DNA from: Prevotellaceae bacterium
Lineage (GTDB): Bacteria > Bacteroidota > Bacteroidia > Bacteroidales > Bacteroidaceae
NCBI GenBank assembly: GCA_022508685.1
Contig: JAFLUS010000152.1
Location: forward strand, 1-5,574
DNA: 5,574 nt
Reading direction: 5' to 3'
The position numbers were made by a program, and so were the translations under genes. Below are positions 1 through 5,574 of the stretch, piece after piece. The notes beneath the pieces were generated by a model. It worked only from the letters and a program-made list of their open reading frames with translations. It had not been told where the DNA came from and searched no databases. The first letter of the stretch is position 1; each line of letters begins with the position of its first letter.

Positions 1-999
1 TTACAAGCGGAAAACGCCGAGGATTTTGTCCATGACCCAATTGACGGAAGTGGCGCTGACGCAGTCGCAGTCGCAGGTGGTGATGCCGCGGAGGTGCCCA
101 ACGACTTTTTCGATGAGGGGCTGCTGCACGTGGGGTGGATTGGGGATGGTGAAGGTTTGATGGCCGTCGCCGTTGTCGAGCGTGATGGGGCGGTAGTCGA
201 AGACGGAGAAGGTGAGTGTGCCGTTCTGTCCGACGAGGGCGATGCGGTCGCAACGTGCGGATTCGTGGGCGGCAAAGCACCATGAGGCAGAACCGGTGAT
301 GCCGCAGTCGAAACGGAAGCAGGCGTTGATGGTGTCTTCGACGGAGTAGAGGCCTGCCATGTTGGCGCAGTAGCCGTCGGCTTCGATGATGTTGCCGAAC
401 ATTTGTTGCAGAAGGTCGATTTGGTGGGGCGCGAGGTCGTAGAAATAGCCGCCTCCGCCGGCGATGTCGGGCTGCAGTCGCCATGGGAGGTTGTCGGCGT
501 TGTAGTCGAGTTCGCGTGGCGGTACGGCAAAGCGGATTTGGACGGCGAGGACGCGGCCGATGGCTCCTTCGTTGACGAGGTCGCGCACTTTTTGGAAGTA
601 GGGCAGGTGGCGGCGGTAGTAAGCGACGAAGCAGGGTATGCCGGTGAGTTGCGATATGCGGTTGATGCGCAGACAGTCTTCGTAACTGGCAGCCATGGGC
701 TTTTCGACATAGGCCGGTTTGCCTGCCCGCAGTGCCATGAGTGCATAGGTGGCGTGTGAGGAGGGTGGGGTAGCGATGTAGACGGCGTTGACTTTTGGGT
801 CGGCGACGAGTGATTGGGCGTCGGTGTAGAATTGTGGAATGTTGTGCCGTCGGGCATAGGACTCGGCCTTGTCACGGTTTCGGCTCATGACGGCGACGAC
901 GGACGAGCCTTCGGTCTGCATGAAGGCTGGGCCGCTTTTCTTTTCGGTGACTTCACCGCAACCGATAAAACCCCATCGGACGGAGGAAAGTGTATTCAT
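1..999 (-). CDS. Gfo/Idh/MocA-family NAD(P)-dependent oxidoreductase, substrate unknown
   Basis: Complete 332-residue cytosolic protein; the TAA stop is the first three bases of the window. The N-terminal Rossmann fold shows the dinucleotide-binding signature GFIGCGEV (residues 10-17), and a central EKP (99-101) supplies the lysine conserved in this family. The stretch YIATPPSSHATYALMALRAG (74-93) is also typical. The C-terminal substrate domain holds GGGGYFYDLAPHQIDLL (181-197), with the D188/H192/D195 pattern expected for catalysis. Family members oxidise or reduce sugars, inositols or related polyols; nothing here fixes the substrate. The length is normal for the family. The start at 999 gives the right spacing to the Rossmann motif and lies about 20 nt after a predicted transcription start. 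It is divergent from the 1098-2039 gene and has no same-strand neighbour in view. An odd Cys-Asp-Cys-Asp-Cys run (309-313) sits near the C-terminus. The family call is secure; the specific reaction is not. Confidence 0.93.
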   Translation of the reverse strand: MNTLSSVRWGFIGCGEVTEKKSGPAFMQTEGSSVVAVMSRNRDKAESYARRHNIPQFYTDAQSLVADPKVNAVYIATPPSSHATYALMALRAGKPAYVEKPMAASYEDCLRINRISQLTGIPCFVAYYRRHLPYFQKVRDLVNEGAIGRVLAVQIRFAVPPRELDYNADNLPWRLQPDIAGGGGYFYDLAPHQIDLLQQMFGNIIEADGYCANMAGLYSVEDTINACFRFDCGITGSASWCFAAHESARCDRIALVGQNGTLTFSVFDYRPITLDNGDGHQTFTIPNPPHVQQPLIEKVVGHLRGITTCDCDCVSATSVNWVMDKILGVFRL

Positions 1000-1023
1000 T
1001 TTTTCTGAATTTTCTGTGAAGAG

Positions 1024-1055
1024 ATTGCAAAAGTAGGCAATTTTCGCTAACTTTG
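1024..1055 (+). promoter_or_regulatory. Bacteroidetes-type -33/-7 promoter for the membrane protein-rlmD-rluA-prs unit
   Basis: ATTG (1024-1027) and TAACTTTG (1048-1055), separated by 20 bp, match the Bacteroidetes -33 TTTG and -7 TAnnTTTG consensus, with one mismatch in the -33 box. Transcription would begin near 1061 and give an AT-rich leader of about 37 nt ahead of the ATG at 1098. I found no comparable promoter in the 30, 7 and 13 bp gaps downstream, so this is probably the main promoter for all four plus-strand genes. Confidence 0.72.
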
Positions 1056-1059
1056 CAAA
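1028..1059 (-). promoter_or_regulatory. Bacteroidetes-type -33/-7 promoter for the oxidoreductase gene
   Basis: Read on the minus strand, TTTG (1059-1056) is followed after exactly 20 bp by TACTTTTG (1035-1028). This matches the -33 TTTG and -7 TAnnTTTG boxes of the Bacteroidetes primary sigma factor. The predicted transcript would start near 1022 and have a leader of about 20-25 nt before the ATG at 999. It shares its DNA almost completely with the opposite promoter. Confidence 0.72.
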
Positions 1060-1097
1060 TGATTTGAAACAAGAACCCTTTTAACTATCGTGTAAAA

Positions 1098-2039
1098 ATG
1101 GGAGTACGGACAGAAGTGGGCAACGAACAACCGGATATGTCGCTGTTTCGTCATCGTGGGGTGGCACGTTGTCTGTCGGTTGCTGTAAGTTGGCTGACAG
1201 GGCATTTCGGACGATTGTTGTGGCTGACTTTGCCGGTGGCACTGCCGATGGTGATGGCCGTCGGCGGTGTGCTGTATGTGGGTAGCGATGCGTCGTGGTT
1301 TGAATATTCGACGACGGGTTGGTGGCTCATGGGCGGCTTGGCCGGTGTTGCTGTCGTGGCTTATGCTGCGTGGCTGTCGGTGGTCTACGATTTGGCAGAA
1401 TGGCAGGAACGCGGTGCCGACTGGCAACGTCTGCGTTGGAAGCATGTGCTGAACGGACGTTGGGCTCGTCGGGCGTTGAAGATTTTGCTTGCGATAGTCA
1501 TGGAATTGCTTGTTGTGGGTGTGTTCGTCGGACTGTACCATTTGGTCGGTCTTATTCCCATGCAGCAGGATGTGCCCGAGATGGTATTTGCCAAAGTGGC
1601 GGGCTATGTGGTGCTTGCCGTGTTGGCTGTGGGCGCGATGGTGCCGATGTGCCAATGTGTGCCGTCGGTGGCGTTGGGTTCTGAAAATAATGTATTTGAG
1701 CGGATGTGGCGTGGGTATGCGATGGGGTGGTGCAAGTGGGGCAAAGTGTTTGCGCTTGTCTTGCTTGCGGGCATCATCGTGACGTGCCTGTTGCTGATGA
1801 CGGGTTCGCCTGCCATCATCATGTATTTTGCACGCCATGAAGCCGCAGTCAGTCTGTTGCAAGGCGATGCAGTCGCCCTTCCGTCGGGTTTCGCCGGATG
1901 GGCAGCAGTGCTGTTCGTCGTATCAGCATACGTGGCGTTGTTGCTGCACATGGTCAACCATTTGTCGCAAGTCTATCTGTATGGGTCGAACAAGGCTGAT
2001 GCAGACGAGGCGCAGCGCAACAAGATACCGATGATGTGA
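1098..2039 (+). CDS. Six-helix integral membrane protein of unknown function
   Basis: 313 residues. I do not recognise the family with confidence. Hydrophobic segments lie at roughly residues 39-61, 74-96, 127-151, 163-186, 216-240 and 267-289, which predicts six inner-membrane helices. A basic, Trp-rich loop of about 30 residues (about 97-126, WQERGADWQRLRWKHVLNGRW) lies between helices 2 and 3. The polar tail (about 295-313, DADEAQRNK) is probably cytoplasmic. There is no cleavable signal peptide and no catalytic motif. The pattern of small amphipathic stretches entering helices (for example FERMWRGYAMGWCKWGKVFAL, 200-220) loosely recalls six-helix membrane families such as DUF975, but that is only a resemblance. 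The start at 1098 follows an A-rich leader; Met14 (1137) is an alternative start that keeps every helix. It is first in a probable four-gene unit, 30 bp ahead of rlmD. The coding strand is G/T-rich, partly because of Val, Leu, Trp and Gly codons. Confidence 0.85.
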   Translation: MGVRTEVGNEQPDMSLFRHRGVARCLSVAVSWLTGHFGRLLWLTLPVALPMVMAVGGVLYVGSDASWFEYSTTGWWLMGGLAGVAVVAYAAWLSVVYDLAEWQERGADWQRLRWKHVLNGRWARRALKILLAIVMELLVVGVFVGLYHLVGLIPMQQDVPEMVFAKVAGYVVLAVLAVGAMVPMCQCVPSVALGSENNVFERMWRGYAMGWCKWGKVFALVLLAGIIVTCLLLMTGSPAIIMYFARHEAAVSLLQGDAVALPSGFAGWAAVLFVVSAYVALLLHMVNHLSQVYLYGSNKADADEAQRNKIPMM

Positions 2040-2069
2040 CACGTTGACAAAGGATTCGCAATCGAGAAT

Positions 2070-3488
2070 ATGCGCAAAAAGAAGACGCTCCCCTTGTTGG
2101 AGAATATTGAAATCACAGCCGTGGCTGCCGAAGGCAAGGCGTTGGCACGTGTCGACGACAAAGTGGTGTTTGTCCCTTATGTGGTGCCCGGTGATGTGGT
2201 CGACCTGCAGGTCAAACGCAAGAAGCATAGTTACATGGAGGCTGTGGCGGTGAAATTTCATCAGCGTTCGCCTCTGCGTGCCGAACCTTTTTGTCCGCAT
2301 TACGGCGTGTGTGGCGGATGCAAATGGCAATGCTTGCAGTATGCCGAACAACTCAAAGCCAAGCAGCAGCAAGTTGTCGACAATCTGACGCGAATAGGCA
2401 AGGTGGAATTGCCGGAAATTTCGCCCATTCTGGGTAGCGTCCACACGCAAGCCTATCGCAACAAACTCGAATTCGGGTTCAGCGACAAACGTTGGCTGAC
2501 TGAAGAAGAAGTGCGGCAGACGGACGTGCAGCATACGGAACGGAATGCCGTCGGCTTCCACATCGCAGGTGCATTCGATAAAATTCTTGACATCGACACG
2601 TGTTACCTGATGGACGATGTGAACAACCGCATCCGTAACGACATTCGCCAGTATGCGCTGCAACACGGACTGACGTTCTACAATCTGCGCGAGAACGTAG
2701 GATTGCTGCGCAGTATGATGTTGCGCAATTCCAATACCGGACAACTGATGCTACTTGTGCAGTTCCGCATAGAGAATGCAGAAGAACAGGCGCAAGCCAT
2801 GTCGCTCATGCAGCATCTGGCAGATACGTTCCCCGAAATCACATCGTTGCTCTACGTCGACAATCACAAGTGCAACGACACCATTACCGACCAACCCATA
2901 CACGTGTTCCGCGGCACCGACCACATCTTTGAAGAAATGGAAGGTTTACGCTTCAAAGTCGGCCCAAAGTCGTTCTACCAGACGAACACGGAGCAAGCCT
3001 ACGAACTCTATAAAGTCGTGCGCGACTTCGCCTCGCTGACAGGCGAAGAACTCGTCTACGACCTCTATACCGGTACGGGCACCATTGCCAATTTCGTAGC
3101 CCGTCAGGCACGCCACGTCATCGGCATCGAGTATGTGCCTGAAGCCATCGAGGATGCACGCGTCAATGCGTCGCTCAATGGCATCGACAATATTCAGTTC
3201 TTTGCCGGCGACATGAAGGACATTCTTCAGCGCGATTTCATCGTTCAGCATGGTCGTCCTCATGTCATCATTACCGACCCTCCGCGTGCCGGAATGCACC
3301 AAGACGTCATCGACGCCATCCTGTTTGCCGACCCGCAACGCATCGTCTACGTCAGTTGCAATCCCGCTACGCAGGCACGCGACCTCCAGTTGCTCGATGC
3401 GCACTACCGCGTGATGCGCGTGCAGCCGGTCGATATGTTCCCTCACACGCAGCACGTCGAAAATGTCGTGTTATTAGAAAAACGATAA
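2070..3488 (+). CDS. rlmD: 23S rRNA (uracil-5)-methyltransferase, RlmD/RumA type, with TRAM domain and Fe-S cluster
   Basis: 472 residues. It transfers a methyl group from S-adenosylmethionine to C5 of a uracil in RNA; in E. coli RlmD the target is U1939 of 23S rRNA. An N-terminal TRAM RNA-binding domain covers about residues 11-65. Cysteines C75-x5-C81-x2-C84 plus C178 match the four 4Fe-4S ligands of RumA and argue against TrmA, which lacks the cluster. The C-terminal Rossmann methyltransferase shows FYQTN (302-306), SAM-binding DLYTGTGTIA (331-340), DPPRAG (403-408), the catalytic nucleophile C430 in VSCNP, and the general base E464 in HVENVVLLE. It is slightly longer than E. coli RlmD, mainly through insertions before the catalytic domain. 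The start at 2070 leaves a short basic leader before TRAM; the next Met (56) would cut through that domain. It is followed after 7 bp by a pseudouridine synthase. The enzyme class is firm. The exact target base could differ, because Bacteroidetes and Firmicutes homologues can act as RlmC or RlmCD types. Confidence 0.93.
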   Translation: MRKKKTLPLLENIEITAVAAEGKALARVDDKVVFVPYVVPGDVVDLQVKRKKHSYMEAVAVKFHQRSPLRAEPFCPHYGVCGGCKWQCLQYAEQLKAKQQQVVDNLTRIGKVELPEISPILGSVHTQAYRNKLEFGFSDKRWLTEEEVRQTDVQHTERNAVGFHIAGAFDKILDIDTCYLMDDVNNRIRNDIRQYALQHGLTFYNLRENVGLLRSMMLRNSNTGQLMLLVQFRIENAEEQAQAMSLMQHLADTFPEITSLLYVDNHKCNDTITDQPIHVFRGTDHIFEEMEGLRFKVGPKSFYQTNTEQAYELYKVVRDFASLTGEELVYDLYTGTGTIANFVARQARHVIGIEYVPEAIEDARVNASLNGIDNIQFFAGDMKDILQRDFIVQHGRPHVIITDPPRAGMHQDVIDAILFADPQRIVYVSCNPATQARDLQLLDAHYRVMRVQPVDMFPHTQHVENVVLLEKR

Positions 3489-3495
3489 CCATCCG

Positions 3496-4425
3496 ATGAA
3501 GACAAGAAAAAGCCAGACTTCGCAAGACTACCGCAACCGCAGGTTAGCCAACCGCTACACGGATTACCACGTGAAGCAGCCATGTCAGTTGCTGGAATTT
3601 CTCATGACGGCCGTTCCCGGCACGTCGCGCACGAAGGCGAAGCAATTGCTTGCCCGAAAGATGGTCTACATCAACAACACCATTACCACCCATGCCCTGA
3701 CTATGCTGCAGCCCGGGCAGGTGGTGCAGATAGCCGAGCGCGGAAATCTTCACGATTTGCGCAATCCGTATGTGCACATCGTCTATGAAGACAATTTCCT
3801 GCTCGTCGTCGAGAAAGCCGCAGGCATCCTCACCAACACGCTGACCGACCGTCGCGAAAATTCGCTGAAACGCATTCTCGACGAATACGTCAAACGGACA
3901 AATCCCTACATCAGCACCCACACCGTCCATCGGCTCGACCGCTACACGTCGGGTCTGCTCATCTTTGCCAAACGGCGCGACGTGCAGCAGATATTCACCG
4001 ACAATTGGCACGACATCGTTACCGACCGCCGCTACATCGGTGTCGTACAGGGCGAAATGGAACACGACACCGGCACCGTCGACTCGTGGTTGAAAGACAA
4101 CAAGACGTTCATGACCTATTCGTCGCCTTACGACAACGGCGGCAAACGTGCCATCACCCACTATCGCACGCTGCAGCGTGAAAACGATTGCTCACTCGTC
4201 GAATTCAAACTGGAAACAGGGCGGAAGAATCAAATCCGCGTCCACATGCAAGTCATCGGACACCCCATCGTCGGCGACCTCAAATATGGCAGCGACATCG
4301 ACCCTATCAATCGTCTTTGCCTCCATGCCTACAAACTGCAGTTCATTCACCCCATCACCCACGAATTGCTGCAGTTCGAATCACCCATACCTCCGGCATT
4401 CTTATCCATTTGCAAGACCAATTAA
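3496..4425 (+). CDS. RluA-family RNA pseudouridine synthase with S4 domain
   Basis: 309 residues. It isomerises uridine to pseudouridine in structured RNA, most likely 23S rRNA. A basic N-terminal tail (1-25) leads into an S4 RNA-binding domain (about 30-82, with SRTKAKQLLARKMVYIN at 44-60). The catalytic domain follows from about residue 90. It has the family motif HRLDRYTSG (145-153) with catalytic D148, the conserved active-site Tyr180 in DRRYIGVV, TGRKNQIRVHM (241-251), GDLKYG (260-265) and LHAYKLQFIHP (276-286). The length fits RluD/RluA enzymes that carry S4. The HRLDRxTSG form and S4 domain place it nearest RluD/RluC-like enzymes, but the target uridine cannot be read from the sequence, so no symbol is given. 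Spacing of 7 bp after rlmD and 13 bp before prs implies cotranscription. The ATG at 3496 is the only start that keeps the S4 domain without overlapping rlmD. Confidence 0.94.
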   Translation: MKTRKSQTSQDYRNRRLANRYTDYHVKQPCQLLEFLMTAVPGTSRTKAKQLLARKMVYINNTITTHALTMLQPGQVVQIAERGNLHDLRNPYVHIVYEDNFLLVVEKAAGILTNTLTDRRENSLKRILDEYVKRTNPYISTHTVHRLDRYTSGLLIFAKRRDVQQIFTDNWHDIVTDRRYIGVVQGEMEHDTGTVDSWLKDNKTFMTYSSPYDNGGKRAITHYRTLQRENDCSLVEFKLETGRKNQIRVHMQVIGHPIVGDLKYGSDIDPINRLCLHAYKLQFIHPITHELLQFESPIPPAFLSICKTN

Positions 4426-4438
4426 ACTCCATATACCC

Positions 4439-5377
4439 ATGAGCGAACAAAAAGCCTTCAAGGTGTTCTCCGGCACCAAGTCTCGGTATCTTGCCGAACG
4501 CATCTGCCAACACCTCAACTGCCCACTCGGCAACATGATTATCACTCACTTCGCCGACGGCGAATTTGCAGTCAGTTTCGAGGAATCCATCCGCGGACTC
4601 GATGTATTCCTTGTGCAATCCACGTTCCCCAACAGCGACAATCTCATGGAACTGCTGCTCATGATTGATGCCGCCAAACGTGCCTCTGCCCGTAGCATCA
4701 TCGCCGTATGTCCCTACTTCGGATGGGCACGCCAAGACCGCAAGGACAAGCCGCGCGTCAGCATCGGTGCCAAACTCGTGGCAGACATGCTTACCGTTGC
4801 CGGCATCGACCGCCTCATCACGATGGACCTCCATGCCGACCAGATACAAGGGTTCTTCGACGTTCCCGTTGACCACCTCTATGGTTCGCTTGTGCTCATC
4901 GAACACATCCGTGCGCTCAACCTCGACGACCTCGTCATTGCTACCCCCGATGTCGGCGGTTCCAAACGAGCAGCCCTCTACTCCAAGCGGCTCGGTGCAC
5001 CTCTCGTGCTGTGCAACAAGACTCGCGAACGTGCCAACATCGTCAGCAGCATCCAAATCATCGGTGATGTGAAAGACAAGAACGTCATTCTCGTCGACGA
5101 CATTGTCGACACTGCCGGTACCATGACCAAGGCCGCCGACGAAATGCTCAAGGCCGGAGCCCGCAGCGTCCGCGCCGTCGCCAGCCACTGCGTGATGAGC
5201 GACCCTGCCAGCGACCGCATTCAGCAGTCTGCACTCCAAGAAATCATCTTCACCGACTCCATTCCCTACGCGCAGAAATCGGCGAAAGTCAAGCAACTCT
5301 CCGTTGCCGAAATGTTTGCTCGCGCCATCCGCTGTGTGGAAAGCAACAGCAGCGTCAGCGAAGCCTTCGATTTCTAA
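4439..5377 (+). CDS. prs: Ribose-phosphate pyrophosphokinase (PRPP synthetase), class I
   Basis: 312 residues, the usual length for the family. It makes 5-phosphoribosyl-1-pyrophosphate from ribose 5-phosphate and ATP in the cytosol, feeding purine, pyrimidine, histidine, tryptophan and NAD synthesis. Motifs in order are FADGE (38-42); the ATP-binding loop YFGWARQDRKDKPR (93-106); MDLHADQIQGFFDVPVDHL (129-147) with metal-binding H132; TPDVGGSKRA (169-178); the catalytic flexible-loop basic residues K194 and R196 in CNKTRERAN; and the ribose-5-phosphate/PRPP loop VDDIVDTAGT (219-228). All key residues are intact, so it should be an active, ADP-inhibited, phosphate-activated class I enzyme. The reading frame stays open upstream to 4148, but that part overlaps the pseudouridine synthase and has no Prs similarity; the ATG at 4439 gives the canonical N-terminus MSEQKAFKVFSG. 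Codons are strongly C-ending. It is the last gene before the terminator at 5416. Confidence 0.98.
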   Translation: MSEQKAFKVFSGTKSRYLAERICQHLNCPLGNMIITHFADGEFAVSFEESIRGLDVFLVQSTFPNSDNLMELLLMIDAAKRASARSIIAVCPYFGWARQDRKDKPRVSIGAKLVADMLTVAGIDRLITMDLHADQIQGFFDVPVDHLYGSLVLIEHIRALNLDDLVIATPDVGGSKRAALYSKRLGAPLVLCNKTRERANIVSSIQIIGDVKDKNVILVDDIVDTAGTMTKAADEMLKAGARSVRAVASHCVMSDPASDRIQQSALQEIIFTDSIPYAQKSAKVKQLSVAEMFARAIRCVESNSSVSEAFDF

Positions 5378-5387
5378 ACATGCCGTG

Positions 5388-5404
5388 GCGCAGTACGTAT
5401 GCGC
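5388..5404. repeat. Near-perfect palindrome just after prs
   Basis: GCGCA (5388-5392), one extra G (5393), then TACGTA (5394-5399) and TGCGC (5400-5404) form 8-bp inverted arms with a single bulged base. It begins 10 nt after the prs stop and ends 11 nt before the terminator stem. CATGC (5379-5383) and GCATG (5403-5407) offer a competing outer pairing. It could be an mRNA 3'-end hairpin or a DNA-binding dyad; the function is unknown. Confidence 0.4.
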
Positions 5405-5415
5405 ATGAACAATCA

Positions 5416-5458
5416 CCCGCCGACAGAGCATTTTGCGTCCGTCGGCGGGTTTCTTTTT
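5416..5458 (+). terminator. Intrinsic terminator of the rlmD-rluA-prs transcription unit
   Basis: A perfect 9-bp GC-rich stem, CCCGCCGAC (5416-5424) with GTCGGCGGG (5441-5449), closes a 16-nt loop that can itself form a small GCA/TGC pairing (5428-5430 with 5434-5436). It is followed at once by TTTCTTTTT (5450-5458). It lies 38 nt after the prs stop codon. The other strand has no T-tract after the stem, so it works in the plus direction only. Confidence 0.9.
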
Positions 5459-5484
5459 CAGCGTTTTTCCATGTATTCAAATGC

Positions 5485-5546
5485 ACTCCGAAGAAGGGCT
5501 GAAAAAACACTGCAGTCTCGAGAAATTTTCATCGGAGTCTTTTTTT
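5485..5546 (+). terminator. Possible second terminator-like hairpin
   Basis: ACTCCGA (5485-5491) pairs with TCGGAGT (5532-5538). After one A·A mismatch the stem continues with GAA/TTC and two G·U pairs (5493-5497 with 5526-5530). The loop is long (about 28 nt). Seven Ts (5540-5546) follow after one C. It could be a back-up terminator for the prs transcript or the 3' end of a small RNA. The long loop and the absence of a visible promoter keep confidence low. Confidence 0.35.
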
Positions 5547-5574
5547 CTCCAAACTATAGTTTCGTGCATACGCA

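Noticed and set aside
1047..2744. Minus-strand open frames opposite the membrane protein and rlmD (1047-1862 and 1923-2744), and 3544-4161 opposite the pseudouridine synthase.
   Set aside because: They are antisense shadows with His/Gln-rich or otherwise unstructured composition and no family motifs; the first also runs through the divergent promoter region.
4148..4438. Upstream open extension of the prs frame (97 extra residues).
   Set aside because: It lies wholly inside the pseudouridine synthase gene in another frame, is low-complexity Ser/Thr/Pro-rich, and has no Prs similarity; the Met at 4439 gives the canonical Prs N-terminus.
4409..4440. Possible private promoter for prs (TTTG at 4409-4412).
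   Set aside because: The sequence 20 bp downstream is TACCCATG, which lacks the TTTG half of the -7 box and would overlap the start codon.
4355..5431. Long minus-strand open frame (358 codons) opposite prs.
   Set aside because: It mirrors the strong C-ending codon bias of prs, which removes stops from an antisense frame. The product has no recognisable domain, and prs is certain.
5551..5562. Perfect 12-bp palindrome AAACTATAGTTT.
   Set aside because: About one such palindrome is expected by chance in 5.5 kb. It resembles a -7 box only weakly (TAGTTTCG), with no -33 box at the right distance.
5471..5574. Plus-strand ATG frame open to the window end (34 codons, starting MYSNALRRR).
   Set aside because: A stop-free run of this length is common by chance. 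It crosses the second hairpin and T-run, and no promoter or ribosome-binding signal precedes it. Flanking sequence would be needed.
1..5574. A novel defence, mobile or biosynthetic system.
   Set aside because: Four of the five genes are recognised housekeeping or metabolic families. There are no transposase, integrase, toxin-antitoxin, nuclease or CRISPR features and no terminal repeats.

Overview
The window looks like a piece of a Bacteroidales chromosome, possibly Prevotellaceae. Three things suggest this: two close matches to the Bacteroidetes -33/-7 promoter (TTTG, about 20 bp, TAnnTTTG) in the one divergent intergenic gap; AT-rich leaders without Shine-Dalgarno sequences; and protein variants that I associate with this group, such as YFGWARQDRK in Prs and DLYTGTGTIA in the rRNA methyltransferase. 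The genus is inference. G+C is a little over half by eye.

Layout: a complete minus-strand gene (1-999) encodes a Gfo/Idh/MocA-type NAD(P)-dependent oxidoreductase. A gap of about 100 bp (1000-1097) holds two back-to-back promoters occupying the same ~37 bp. Four plus-strand genes follow in close succession: a six-helix membrane protein of unknown function (1098-2039), an Fe-S TRAM-domain 23S rRNA uracil-5 methyltransferase of the RlmD/RumA type (2070-3488), an S4-domain RluA-family pseudouridine synthase (3496-4425), and class I ribose-phosphate pyrophosphokinase Prs (4439-5377). Gaps are 30, 7 and 13 bp with no recognisable internal promoter, so one transcription unit is likely. It ends at a strong intrinsic terminator (5416-5458). 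The last ~115 bases are AT-rich, contain no supported gene, and carry a second terminator-like hairpin (5485-5546).

How the genes fit together: the two RNA-modifying enzymes and Prs form a plausible housekeeping cluster, combining rRNA or other RNA modification with PRPP supply for nucleotide, histidine, tryptophan and NAD synthesis. The first gene of the unit is an uncharacterised integral membrane protein whose link to the others is unknown. The divergent oxidoreductase has no obvious metabolic partner here.

I see no mobile element, CRISPR array, tRNA, rRNA or defence system, and nothing that amounts to a new system. The points most worth a second look are the interlocked divergent promoters, a change of strand composition inside the methyltransferase gene, the unknown membrane protein, and the tandem hairpins after prs.
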